A DNA stretch of 64,000 bases from Climacteris rufus (lineage: Eukaryota; Chordata; Aves; Passeriformes; Climacteridae). This document shows, piece after piece, positions 36,306 to 49,325 of the stretch (position 1 is the first letter of the stretch; every line of letters starts with the position of its first letter). Where the stretch lies: contig VZRZ01005945.1 in assembly GCA_013398175.1 (NCBI GenBank), forward strand, positions 152,619 to 216,618. The letters run 5' to 3'. A program made the translations under genes and the position numbers. A model generated the notes under the pieces. The model saw nothing but the letters and a program-made list of their open reading frames with translations. It was not told the DNA's origin and searched no databases.

Positions 36306-39300
36306 CATCAGCCAAGCTCATTCAACGTGCTAGGGAGGAGAGCCAGACTCGACCATGCTTATTCACTGAGCAGCACTGGAGAGCCCAGTTGACTCTTTGC
36401 AAAAAGGGGTGTTAATTGATTAGGAAAAGGCTGCCTTAGGAGTGGTTGAGGTATGCAGAATCCAACTCAATAAGAATAATGAATGAGAACAAGGAATGAG
36501 ATTGAAAGAGTATAAAAAAGTTAATTTCTGTTCAAATCACCGAAATTCCGTTCATATTAACAAAAAAAATGTCAACACATCCAAAAACTGATTTGCCTTT
36601 TTCTAAAAAAGAAATCTATGTCTCTGAAAGAGCTTGCTTTGTTGTAGAGGATGGGTAACTACCTCAGACTTAAATATCAGATCTTCAATGTCTAAAATTT
36701 GAAGTATATCCTACCCTAAGATACACATCCATAGCACTGATGCATTCACTCGAGATTTGAAAGTTGGTGGCACAAAGAGGGCAGAAACGGCTACAAAAGG
36801 ACTTATATGTTATATAAGATTGTTACATCTTCCCTGTATGGTATTGATATTTTTAGTTTATGAACATATATAACATTGAAATGCTGTACATATATAGCAG
36901 ATCAAATCTTTTGAAAGATGTCTGCAGTCACTTCTGTGCCCCTTCCTCTAAATTAGCATCTGTGACCGAGCTGCAGAAGCAGTTTTGCTGGCCAGGACTG
37001 AAGACTCATTCCCACTACCCCATTGTAATTTTTGTGGACCACAGCCATTTAGCATGGGCTGTACTTCTTCTGCAAGGGCTGAGCCCAAAGCCTTTGACAA
37101 ATTTTTTATTTGCGATTTATTAGCAATTGATTTGCTCCCTCCTGGGCTTCAGAATAAAAAGCAATAGATAATGCTTCAAAATTTCATGATGACTTTTCAT
37201 GATGAAATAATAAAGATCAGATGAACTGACAGCTTTTCTTTATAATGCTCATTAAATTAGACATTGTTTTGATTTTTTGCTGAAAAACTCATTTGCAAGC
37301 ACTATAGTCAGAAGAAAAAGAAGTGGGTGCAATAGATAAGTATAGCCAAACTGCAGTGCTATTATCCCAGAGCAGATGAAGGAACCAAGCATCTCTACCA
37401 AACAACACAGAAAATGCATTTTTATAATGGAAATAGAAGTCTTTTTCATTTCAAACTCCAGCTGTTTTGTTGGACTCATGCTCTAGAAAATATCAGTTAA
37501 ACTTTGTTCTTTCTTTGGGAAATGAAATTAAAGTTACTTTCAGTCTCAGTATTTCACAGTCTTTTGCAATGAAGCAAACAATAAACTCTAATATCCCATG
37601 GACCACTTGTGAAATGAAGACCCCATGACACTTTTAGGAAGAATAGGTGAGTTAGTTCCAGCATGGTTTTGACAATTATATGCACTCTGGTTTGAACTAA
37701 CTTCACATACAGCCATAAAAAATATTTTTCTTCACTTTCTTCAAACTGCCATGCCATGGTTCTGCTCGCTTCTGAGCAATATCTGCCAAGGCCAGACAAG
37801 AGGGAAGAAATAAGATAAACAAAACTTGCTGTAATATGCATGCTGCTAAAAACTCAAATTCTGCACTTTTCACTTCATCTTAGTAAGTTTGTACATTGTT
37901 TGTATAATATAAGTTTATAACCAAAGTATAGGGACTTTAGTATGGCGATCATCTGGTGCTTATGAGCAAGGAACAAAACTGACTTAAACCTAGATTTTTG
38001 TCTAATTATCTACCCTCGTTCTTTATAAAGGTTAGAGCTTTAAAGGATGATTGTATCAGAAGTGTTATGTAGTTCAACAGCCTGCCTCTAAGAGAGAGCC
38101 AATCAGTCTAGTTCTAACAAAGACTAGGTGAACATTTTGTACACTGATCTTAATTAGTTAGGTATCAGATATTATTTTAAAACATAATGAAACTGATAGT
38201 AATTTTCTTCATGTAGGTCTCAACTGTCTCATATACAAAACGTGCTATGTAAAAAAGAAATATTAGCTAGATTAATCTGGAAAAAAATTAAACTGGATGG
38301 AAAGAATGTCTGAGTTAAACTGTTTCAGGAAAATATAGTGACCTGCGTCATAGGTGGGGTGGTAAACTCTGCTGGGAGACACATGCTGCAGATATCCTCT
38401 ACATTCCTGTTACAGCCATGGACTCTAGAGAATTTGTTATCACATCATTAGAAGTCATATTTTATGTTTGAAATATTTATAATTTTATTTTATTGAAGCT
38501 TAATCTTCAGTTAGGACACTGGGACATTTTTATATGCCTCCATTTTCACAGCCTTGCGTACACAGACTAGGCCTTCAGGGCAAGTTTTATTGTGCCAGTG
38601 TAACATATGTTCCCAATAGGTAAGTGACACATGAAAGGAAAGGAATGTGATTTAATGTTTCAATTTTATTGCTTGCAATTTAACATATGGCAGTGAAGAA
38701 GATACAATCAATAAAGCTACATGAATATGAAAGCACACAATAAAAGATACCTCAGAAGGAAGGTCTGATTTAAAGATTTATTAAATCTAACTAGTCAAAT
38801 AATTCAACACAAAAATTGTATTTATGGTCTTGGGCTCATTTGTTTTTGGTGATGTACTAGGGCATAGTTAGTGATTTTGTAAAATTCTTCAAGAAATCAT
38901 ATGCACATTTTGTACTTCACTCATTTCCATTTCAATTGTTTAAAGAAATTGTAACCCAAATCAACCATGCACTACCATAATTTATTGTATTCCTGCAGGA
39001 CTTTAAAATTTTCATTTTCTCATTTTGTAACCTCTTTTACCATTCATTGATTTTTCTGGTGTTCTCTTTTTTCTCCTCTAATTTTCCCTCACACTATCCA
39101 AGAATCCTGTCATCTGTTTTGGCCAAACAATATTGGAGAAAATCATGTTTCCCTTTCTACATTAGTAAATAAATTGCAAAGCCCTTTTGCAAAAAATTTA
39201 GAATTTTTATTCTTTAAGTTGAAGAGAAATTAGATGCTGATTGTTGTTTGCTTTCATTAACAAGTTTTACTAAGGTCAGCATTTACTCTATGTTATTAAA

Positions 39301-39682
39301 GCACATTACAAAAGTCATATCTTCTACCATATTCCACATGATTAATCTCCTTACAATGAACTGAATATAAACTGATTGTCACAGGGAACGGTTAAGATAG
39401 GATATTTTTTAAAGTAACCTAAAATTTCACCATGCTTTTTTTACCTTCTGTAATAAATTTTTACTTAATGGAAGGAGAGATATTTTCTGATCCATTTTCT
39501 CCTTTATTTATTTTATTAATCTTATTTCAGTATGCTTGCATGAATGTTTGGTACATACACTATCTGTCATGGTAAGAGTCTCGGAGGACACACATAGGTG
39601 GTTCAATAAGCATATTATTGCCATACCTGAGCAGGTAGCAACTTTTACAGGAAACCAGCATAGTTCCAGCCAGATTTCAAAT
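36306..39682. other. AT-rich spacer, no feature recognised
   Basis: About 3.4 kb without a named feature. A stretch near 36985-37240 is somewhat more complex in sequence than its surroundings and could be a conserved noncoding element, but nothing here proves it. Confidence 0.5.
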
Positions 39683-39756
39683 GTATGGGTCTCATTCTCC
39701 AGCTGCATCAGTTTGTAGGAGGTTTATATGCCTACAGTCTCTTGGTGCTGAACATA
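39683..39756 (+). repeat. Inverted repeat, left arm (74 bp)
   Basis: The arm runs from GTATGGGTCTCATTCTCCAG through TGCATCAGTTTGTAGGAGG and TCTCTTGGTGCTGAACATA. The reverse complement of 40499-40577 matches it closely, with a few substitutions and a short indel. The two arms are either oppositely oriented copies of one dispersed repeat or the ends of an unknown element. Confidence 0.85.
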
Positions 39757-40205
39757 GCTTGAGGCCAGCCTCAGTTGACTTTCTGCATAATATTGGTTCT
39801 TCACGAATCCTCTTCATTAACATGTTCCTTGGTTTCCATTCCCAAAAACCTAGAAACTGCTAGCTTTCCACCTTTCAGTCATGTAGACATTAGACAAAAC
39901 TGTACTTAAATCATTTTAGGGTCTTGGCATATGTGGAATTTATATAAGAAATAGGCATTGGAAATGCATATAACTATTCTAACGTTTCCAGAGTTTCTTC
40001 CTGCATGGTATAACCTGAATCCATGCAGGTATATCACAGTGATCCCTGAGTGCCTGTAAATGTCTCTCCCATGACTGTGTAGAGCACATGGTACCTATTT
40101 GCTTTGTTGTCACATTTTATGGTTCATGAAGCTCCTTAGGATATGCCTTGCAATAAAAATTCTATTTAAGAGATTATTGTAATTTTATATGTATGAACAT
40201 GTATA

Positions 40206-40222
40206 TACACACACACACACAA
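40206..40222. repeat. Short AC microsatellite
   Basis: About eight AC units following TATAT, inside the loop of the inverted repeat. Confidence 0.85.
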
Positions 40223-40498
40223 GAAGACAGAGGAAAGACATTTGTTAGACATCATCTGCATTCATGTGTACAGTCCCTGTCATTATGGCATAAAGGATTA
40301 TCCAAAACATTTGTAAAATCTGTGGGAGAATGGCATAACTGTCAGGAATTTCCATGAGGTTCCTGTTGCCACATATCACTTCCTTTCTATCTTCTGGCAT
40401 GAGCTGACACGAAGACTGCTGGATTCATTCATCCTCTTCTATCTTTTAAATCCTGCTTTGTTTACCTTTGCCACAGTGGTGGGAGGTGAGAGATGAAA

Positions 40499-40577
40499 TA
40501 TGTTCAGCACCAAGAGACAGTCATTGTAGGCATACACACCTCCTATAAACTGATGCAGCTGGAGAACTAGACCCATA
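40499..40577 (-). repeat. Inverted repeat, right arm (about 79 bp)
   Basis: TATGTTCAGCACCAAGAGAC...GATGCAGCTGGAGAACTAG...CCCAT is the reverse complement of 39683-39756 at roughly 85-90% identity by eye. The spacer between the arms is about 742 bp and shows no coding region. Confidence 0.85.
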
Positions 40578-43500
40578 AAACTGCACTGTGTGGGTGCCAT
40601 ATGGAAAAAGATTCCATAATCTGTGAAGCATTTGATTCATATTAAAATTGTCAATATATATCTTCTACACTTGTCTCTAGAAATGAAAATTCCTTGTAAT
40701 GTAGCAGTATTTATTTATTTATTTGTTTATAAGTTTGCCAATCATGCTTCAGGCAGATACAGAAGACCAGAGTGAAACTTGAATCAAATAAAGGTAATTT
40801 ACATTTACCCAAAAGGAATGTCCAGTAAGATTTCTGTACAAATCCCATGTGACAAGGTTTCTGTCACGATATATCTACATCATTTTCTTCCTAGCTTAAT
40901 CATCCAGTTATTGGCTAAAAATAAGTCCACTGCACCATGGTAACGGCCTAGCACTGCAAAATAATGTTGCTTTTGAGATCTTAAAAGGTCAGCAGCAAAA
41001 AACACTGGGTCTTCTTCACCATGATATAATTAAAGCAAAGTCATCTGCTTCTTTGGGATAAGAAAAGAACCTTCTCTGTCTCTCTTACGATAAATAAATT
41101 GGGAAATCTCAGTAGCTTATTGTACTTACCTCTGTTTTGAATAGTGCTTTTCCCAAAATTATGAGTTTGACTGAAAGTCCAACTCAGCCTCACATGCTAG
41201 CAACCTGAAAGAGCAAATGTAAAGAATGAGCTATTTCATTGCAAATGTCTGTCCATGCCCTTACAAGATATATCGAGGAAAATGGCTGAAAACCAAACCC
41301 CTCAATAATTTAGTCACCAGCTCTGAAATGCTGACTGCCTGATAGTCGCTGTGAAAATGCCCAGGCTGCCCAACCAAAAACCATCTCAACTATTCACCAC
41401 ATATGACCAAAGCCACAACTATGGGAAACAGCTTTACAGAAATTCTTTTCAGTACCTTCCCTTTTCCACAGCCTTTGCCAGCCTTCTACACAGTAGGATC
41501 CCTGGAAACAAGCTCCAAACCCTTTCCTTTTTAACACAGCCATGATGAACAGCTGTAACTCCTTAGGCACTGATTGCAGCTGCCTTGAGCTGCGCCACTG
41601 GAATAGTCCAAAAAGGCAGCAAAAATTGGAAATATATTATTGAGTACATGGTTAGTGGTCTTCGTGCATCAGCTAGATGGGTGGCTTCCAATCTGTATTG
41701 CCAAGGCTGCTGGAAATCATGCACGAAACACAAATCTGATTCTTTTTTCACTCTGGAGTTTTTTTCTGGGCAAGGAAAAAGTAAAGAGATCAAGCAACAG
41801 TGTAATGCTCCCTTCTCTTACTTCTGGTTAAATTCTTCATTGATATTATTCCTAAGCTTTTACTACCTTCAAGGGAACTCAGACTGCATCCAGAAGATCA
41901 GGTGATGGACACACTTGTAACAGGTCTGTGCTATTTCATGATATTCAGAGAAATTTGGATACAGAGAGTAGAAGAGGCCCTTTAACATTTCTTTCTGGCT
42001 GGACTAACTGGTAGGCAGGTGAGAAATTGGTTATATTAGCTGAGAAGACTACTTTAGGAATAACTCTTGTATTCTTTTCAGCTCCTGAGGTAGCTCAAAA
42101 GGACAATGCATTGCGGTGTTGGTATATCCCACATCAGATTACGTTCTGACTTGAATTACTGATGAAAAAGTGCTTGGCTGTAGGTAACACAGCTGCCCTG
42201 AGCTCAGGTCTGTGCTTAGCAGTGCATCTGGGCAGGCTTAAGCCTGTACACAGTGTTTTATGAAACTCCAAGTTGGCTGGTTGTTCCCTGTGAGGCCCAC
42301 AGCAATTCCTACCACCAACATCGTGAGGAAATAAAAGACAACTGTGTGAAAAAAAAAAAAAAAAAGAAAGGATAAAAGCTATTTGTATAAAACAATGCCC
42401 CACAGTGTTCTATTCATGGCACAAAATCATCCATCTGGGAAACCTTTGCATGATTATTGCTTGAAAACATTCTTCTTATCTGATCAACTGTTTCTTAGGA
42501 ATTTCTTCATAGACTAGAATCATAAGACAGTTTCAGAGAGATGTGATGCTGCCTGGTGCTCAGCATGGCAGCCCCTGTCCAGAGAAATATTTGGCTCTAA
42601 GCAAGGGCAGCTCCTTTATAAACACATGAAAGGTATCTTGATTTCAGAAACTAAGCAAGCAATGGAGAAATTTTGTTTTCTTTTTTGTTTCTATTTATAT
42701 GAAGTGAGCAAGATATTTCAATGTATTTTCTACAGTTTATTTTACCCTTTCCTTTCTGGCAAGAGCATGTAATGCTTGTGTAATTCCACTTTCCTCTTTC
42801 AATTCAAGTAATGTAAAATATCTCACTCTATATGGTTAATTTGCTCTTCAGTTATGGAAACGCTTCTTCCTAAAAACCCTTTCAAGTAATTCTCCAGCAG
42901 GTTCAGGTGGGATAGAACCAATTGCTTCCAAAAGCTGTCAGTGAAAACTATCTAGTGCCAGTTCTTGGGAGTGTAAATCAGCACTAAGAAATAAGAAGAC
43001 AACAGAGGTTTTCTTGCTTTTTTGCTTCGGGTGGCTTTTTTTTTTTTTTTTTTGAGTTTTCAAAAGAGAAATGGAAGTACACATTTGAGTTATTGATTTA
43101 CATAGGGAATATTTCTTGGTAAATTTGGGAAAACTGAGTTTGTAGTTAGAAGATTAATAATTTTTCGTTTTCATTAACCAGGAAGAGTACTTTTTCTTTG
43201 CTTTGTCTGCACTAGACTATAAGCACGAAATGTTAAAATTTACCAAACAGTGAAGCAAATTAAAATAGACTTGCAATTTGTCCTTATCACAAAACCAATA
43301 TACGACAAAACTAAGTTCAGGCAAACAGGCTTTATTCAGGATCAGCATGGCAGAAGCAAAAACCTATGAGGTTCATTGATGTGTAAATGTGCACTGACAT
43401 TTTAAAAATGTGCACTGACTTTTCAAGAATACTCATATAGAGTGACTAGGAAAGAAACATATAAACCTCTTTGGGTCCTGTGAACCAGTGATTCCGTCTG

Positions 43501-46500
43501 GTAGTGGATTCTAGGTTTAGGCACAGGCTCATATACTTCATTAAGAAATCAGTCATTTGCTTGTTAATGCTAAGGCAAGTAAAATATATATTTGCTGCAT
43601 TTGGGTTGAAAGGAGAAAGTATGGGGTTCATGATTAACTGTGCACCTGCCTTCAATACCAGACAGAAAGCAATAACTTCTTCTCACCATACATAACACCT
43701 TCCAGATAAGCAAATCACAGTGGTCTGCAAAAGCGCTGTATCTTCATAACACTGCAAAGAGTTCTTCCCTAAGAAATGCTATTTTCTCTATTTTACAGCT
43801 GAAAAACCAAAGCAAATAATAGTTACAGACAATCTTTTCAGCCATTCATTCCCTAAATTACTCCTGTTTGTCAGTCTTCAAGTTTTATTCCAGCACCTGT
43901 CAGAATAGTAGCCAAGCTCCTCCTCTGCTACCTCAAAATGTTGGGTGTATTTCAGCTAGACATCTATAATTAGTAGCTAAGTAAGCAGAGCTCAAGTCAT
44001 CTGCGGTTATTCATCATTAAGCAATCAGGACCTGCTTTAAAGTACCTACATTTACATTTAGAAATCTTCTGGCAGAAGCCAAGTAAAAGAGGAAACTTTT
44101 GGGAGTGTCTCAAAATGTCTGAGCCTGCATCTCACAAATACAAGGTCATCCTCCCTTTTGAAAGAAAGGATACAACAGTGCAGAGAATTATATAAGACAA
44201 TGAATGGATCATAAGGAATGTTTGCAAGTGTTTTCAAATGAATAAATTAAAATTTGTAATCAATCTTATATTCCATACTTTGTTTTGATACAGAACACAG
44301 TGAATTAAAAAATAAAATTTTTTTTTACATTATACCTGAATACTAAAATAAATTCCATTTATTTTTACATGTTGTGATAATATTTCTATGCATGGTCTCT
44401 GTGTTAAATGAACATTCTTACATGAAGGCACATTTTTTGCACATTTAGGATGGAAAATCTTTTCTGATCAAAGAAACTGAGCAATGGGAGAGCTGACTAG
44501 AGAAACCAGACAATGGAATCCAAGGTGTTAATACAGATAATAATTCCTAACAGCTCTTCTTAACATTGCAATACTCATAAAAGAGAAAGGAAATTTTAGA
44601 GATTCTAGGGGGAAGTATTGCAGTGGAAATTGCTATAGGTCAATTCTGTTAAATTTTTATTGGAGAAATCTCATTAATATTTTCACAAATGAGCATAAGC
44701 TGGTGACCTGGAAAAAAATACAGTTGCCTCTTGTTCTACTAATTAATATTCATAGCTAAGACTTTTAAGTTATTGTATCAGTGTGCTATTTTTTCAAGGT
44801 GGGATACCTGGCAGACATATTTTAATAAATATCATGGAACCATAGAAATGCTGATCTAGTCTGGCTTTCTGCTAAAAGTGGGATTATTGCCAACACTAAC
44901 CTTCTGGTTAACTCTTTTTTTTTTCTTAAAGTTTAAGCTGAGCCTCCCAAGCTGTAATTTATCTTGTTTGCCCCTTGCTTTGCTCTCTGCTGCTACCAAG
45001 ATATGTTTGGCTCTGCTGTCAGTACAATTCCCATTCATCTCCCATGGTTTCTGTTGTTGGGTCTCCCACTTTGGCTCTAACACTGCCGAGTCTTTCCACT
45101 GCTGACTTTGGTACTATAACAGTGTGTTTGAATAAGAAATCTCTGTCCCATCGAATTATACGGTTACAAAAATGCTTTAATATATTTCTAGATGAACACA
45201 TACACACGTACATACACACATACCTACATAATGTCTAAAATATCTTTCTTACATTTTTGACAGTAGAAATTTTACCCTGAAGTGGTCATTTATCCTTGCT
45301 GATGGTGATGCCAAATGCCATCACCAGTTCATATATATTTTTTTTTTAATATATATTAGAACTGGAAACTATACAACAACATAAACATGTGCATATACAT
45401 ACATACAGATGCTCATTCCATATGCAGTCCAGACATGCCAGGGCTTTGTTTTTGAAATATTTTATTCAGGAAAAAATTGCAGCATGAGATCTGTATATTT
45501 TTCCCTCTGACAAGGTTGCTTCCATGGCCTGAGCAAACTCTTGGCTTCACAGGCACCCATGGAAACATGTGTAACTATTTGTGACTTCAGTGGGAATCAT
45601 TTTCCTCTGGGCAAACAGATTTCTGACTAGAGATGGACATCAGCCATGCAGATCAGATCCAAATAAGGATTTCAGAAGATTGAAACTTCCACTTACTGCC
45701 TGCTGGATCCAGGATTTTAATTTAATGCATTACAAAGATAGGGACTGTTTATGAAATACTTGTACTGATCCATCTGGATGTTATTTGCATCTGTGATTTA
45801 GTTAAGGGTCTCATTTACATTTTATATTTGAATTCAAGAAACTCTTTAAAACACTTAGCTAAGTACCACTGGGACGGAGAAATCATTCCACCAAAATAGT
45901 GTAAAAAGTCAGACTGCAGCAAAATTATAAAATTATTAAAATTGTTCAAGCCACTACAGCAAAGTTTTACAAAAATCAGAAAAAACTTGCTTAGAACAAA
46001 AGCCACTTATAAAATGTGATGCAGTACATATTTTCTGGGTATGGTGAAAGAGTTTTGAAATCTTTGGATAGTAAAACACATTTGTTTCTAGAAATAAGCT
46101 TAATCCTTTCCTCTAAGTTTTTTTGTGGATGAATGCAAAACATAATCAATCTAACTTTTTGGTTACTCATGACTACAGTAATGATCTTTTTGTTGTTGTT
46201 GTTCTGTACAACACCAGACATTAATGTGTGCTACAAAGAACACATTTTTGTCTTCAGTCCAGGGGCTGTTTTATTAAATGCTGAAGCAGAAACTAATACA
46301 TAGGGAGAATATTTTAACATATATAAAAATTTCTTCCACTAGAGAGGAAGAGGGTGATAATGCCTAAATTTTCAACAGCAGAGCTTTCCTTCGTCATCAG
46401 AAAGATTAATATTTTTATCCTCATTTTACAGAGAGAGTATCTAACATCAAAAAAAAGAGCCAGTCCTAATTACACTACAAAAATTGTCACTAATAACCAT

Positions 46501-48479
46501 ATTCTGTATGCCATGTGATGATATTTCTTAGCATTGTTCTTTAACCTTGCTTATTCTCAGACACTGTCAGTAAAAAGACAGTAAACTCCTCATTTATTAT
46601 ACATTTTACTGCTACAATAAAAGGTAGTAACTAATTCCTGAAGAAACTTAGCATATTAATGGAAAATACTATAAATCCAGTGAACCATACATTAAAAATG
46701 TCTCAGACTCTTCAAGGAGTGGTGTCAAGAATATGAAAACCATGTGCTATAACATGTCAGCAATTGTGTAGTTGCTCTGGGACAAAATGCCAGCTTGTAG
46801 TTTGCAGTAGCATTTGTATGTCTTGCAAAGCAGCTTAGTATGACTCATCAGATCCTGCAGAAAACCTAGGCTAAGATGTAGCTTACCATCACAAAAATAT
46901 TGTTTCAGTGTAAAATGTCTGTGTATATCCACTTTGCACATCCCGTCCTCCTTCAGTCCTACGGATGTCCCTCATGGCATTAGCAGCACATTTTAACTTG
47001 CAATGGGAGTTGTACACTGATCTTTGTTTTCTTTCTGAGATTAAAAATATCCTCTACATAGATGACTTAGAGGTACTTATAGCTATTGCATTAGATGCAC
47101 ATCATAAGTTTTTGAGTGTAATAGTGTAATTCCGTCAGCATTCCATCCATCAGCATTGAAACAGGGAATACATGGAGATTTTTGTGCAGACAGATCACTA
47201 TTTAAAAGGAACAAAGATTATAATTTCTTTAGGATCATTTGAGCTACACTGAACAAATTCAGAGCAAAATCATGGTTTCTTCTCCAAAAATCCTGCAATC
47301 ATAATGGGAGGAATAACAAACAGAAGGAATAACACACAGAGTCCAAGGAAACAAAAAAATACTAGTTGACACCATGACCAGCAGTAGCAATCTTCAATTT
47401 TTCAAAATATATATAGAATAGCCATTTTTTAACAACTTTTGTTGTGAAGTTATTTACTCTCAGAAGGAAAATAAAAAATAAAAAACACAGCAAATAGAAT
47501 CTATAACCAAGAACTATGAATGTTAATTACCATGTTTTGCTTTATCTGTGAGACTATATTGAGATAAATATAAAGAGATATAATATTTAATCAGTATGTA
47601 CCTCAACAAAAAGAAAGAAACTGATTTCTCTGATTTAGACTACCTAAGAAAAGAGGTGATGTTTTTCTGTACTGGTTTTGTCCTCAAATTGATCAGAATT
47701 CATACTGGATAAAACTTCAAATATTGGCCTGGATATTTTTGATGATAAAGAAAATAAGTTTATAAAACTGGAAAAAGTAACATGCTTCATAAAAAACCTT
47801 TAAATAAACAGAGTGAGACCTGTAAGTAAAAAACAGATATTTCATTTGTGTGTCCATAAGATTAATATCATGCAATGAAAATAAAACTAATGGAACACTA
47901 ATGATAAAAATACAGACATGAATGTGTTGTTATGTGGCCTGGTCAGGGATAAATTCAACAACCTGACTTTTAAAAAATTATCTCCTTGTTTTGTGGAGAT
48001 TAATGAGTCCTTGAACGACTCTTACTTAATGAAGAAAAGAATTAACCACGGCATCTATGTTCTATAAGTTCTCACCTTACTTCACCTTACACACATTGAA
48101 TTTGCTAGCTGATTTTGTCTTTTCTCTCATATCTCATTTGATACCAGTTTCAATTTGCCTCATGCCTAAATGGATGGGTGCACGGTAGATTTCCACTTAC
48201 ACAACTTAGAAGTGATTCAGTTCAATAGGTTTGTCTTTGTGCATTACTGTATCGCAGAGCACTGAGATTGTCTAAATTTGCATGACATTTACTCCAGTTA
48301 CCTTTTATGCAGTGAAGGAACACAGCCAGGAAATACAGTTAGGAAAAATACAGGGCAAAACTGCAGACAAGATCAACAGCTTAATGCTTTCCTTTCCCAT
48401 TACAAACTACACCTTGTGGGTTAAAATTGTGAGAGATCAGTGTGTGCAGAAAGGATATTGCACCATTTGGGGGACAGTG
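40578..48479. other. Long AT-rich spacer with simple repeats
   Basis: About 7.9 kb without a recognised gene. Simple items are: A17 at 42349-42365; T18 at 43036-43053; ACAC/ACAT runs near 45199-45230; a TATAT-T11-ATATAT patch near 45331-45356; and GTT units near 46190-46203. A non-AT-rich segment near 44830-45110, starting with a CATGGAACCATAGAAA-like phrase, might be a very old CR1 relic, but the match is too weak to call. Confidence 0.5.
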
Positions 48480-48964
48480 CTGATTTGCTGAAGCGTCAGA
48501 AGGCTCTGAAGTGGGCTATTGCCAGGGCAGTGACTGTCCCCCTGTACTTGGCACTGATGAGGCCACACCTCAAATCCTGTGCCCAGTTTTGGGTCCCTCA
48601 CCAAAAGAAGGACATTGAGCTGCTGGAGCAAGTCCAGAGAAGGACAATGGAGCTGGGGAGGGGTCTGGAGCGCAAATCCAATGAGGAGCAGCTGAGGGAG
48701 CTGGGGGGCTCAGCCTGGAGAAAAGGAGGCTCAGGGGGGACCTTATCACTCTCTACAACTCCCTGATATGAGAGTGCAGGCAGGTGGGGGTCGTTCTCTT
48801 CTCTCAAACAACAACTGACAGAATGAGAGGGAACTGTCTCAAGTTACACCAGGGGAGGTTTAAATTGGATATTAGAAAAAGATCACAGAAAAGGTTGACA
48901 AGCATTGGAACAGACTGCCAGGGAACCGGTAGAATCACCATCACTGGAGGCATTTAAAAGACAA
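48480..48964 (+). pseudogene. Outer CR1 LINE, 5' portion (ORF2 C-terminus plus start of 3' UTR)
   Basis: CR1 consensus landmarks are GTGACTGTCCCCCTGTACTT (48529), CAGTTTTGGGTCCCTCACCA, GTCCAGAGAAGGACAATGGA, GAGGGAGCTGGGG, CAGCCTGGAGAAAAGGAGGC, GGACCTTATCACTCTCTACA, TTGGATATTAGAAAAAGATC, and CTGGAGGCATTTAAAAGACA (48945). Up to about residue 90 the translated frame reads like the CR1 ORF2 end (PLYLALMRPHLKSCAQFW). A one-base loss near 48703-48715 then shifts it. The element is interrupted at about 48964 by a second CR1 and resumes at about 49218. The 5' boundary near 48480 is approximate. Confidence 0.87.
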
Positions 48965-49217
48965 TTGCCCACAGAAGCTGTGGATGATGCATCCCTGCAA
49001 GTGTTCAAGGTAAGATGGGTAAGGTGGTGCTTTGAGCAACGTGGTTTAGTGAAAGGTGTCTCTGCCCATGCCAGGGGGATGGGAACTAGATGAACTCTAA
49101 GGTCCCTTCCAAACCAAGCCATTCTATGATTCTATGATTCTATGATTCTATGATTCTATGATTCTATGATTCTATGATTCTATGATTCTATGATTCTATG
49201 ATTCTATGATTCTATGA
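48965..49217 (+). mobile_element. Inner CR1 insertion with expanded octamer tail
   Basis: A 5'-truncated CR1 3' end of a different subfamily. It runs TTGCCCACAGAAGCTGTGGA (48965), GTGTTCAAGGTAAGATGGGT, CTTTGAGCAACGTGGTTTAG, TGCCCATGCCAGGGGGATGG, AAGGTCCCTTCCAAACCAAG, and ends in the octamer array at 49121-49217. The outer element continues straight after the array, so this is an insertion and the younger of the two. Only about 155 bases of unique sequence precede the array. Confidence 0.87.
49121..49217. repeat. ATTCTATG octamer array, about 12 copies
   Basis: A near-perfect tandem array of the 8-bp CR1 terminal repeat, about 97 bp long. Intact CR1 ends usually carry only a few copies, so this tail has grown into a microsatellite. 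Confidence 0.95.
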
Positions 49218-49325
49218 GGTGCTTAGGGATATGGTTTCATGATGTGCTTGGCAATGTTAGGTTTATGGTTGCACTCAGTGATCTGAAAGGTCTTTTCCAA
49301 CCAAAATAATTCTGACTCTATGATT
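49218..49325 (+). mobile_element. Outer CR1 LINE, 3' portion
   Basis: GAGGTGCTTAGGGATATGGT, GTGCTTGGCAATGTTAGGTT, ATCTGAAAGGTCTTTTCCAA and a short CTCTATGATT end complete the outer CR1. The same stretch is continuous in the antisense copy at 30785-31094, which shows that the material between 48965 and 49217 is foreign to it. Confidence 0.85.

Noticed and set aside
44830..45110. Old CR1 or other LINE relic beginning with a CATAGAAA-like phrase
   Set aside because: Only a short phrase resembles CR1. The rest does not align convincingly by eye.
49121..49217. CRISPR-like array
   Set aside because: The 8-bp units are directly adjacent without spacers and are the known CR1 terminal octamer.
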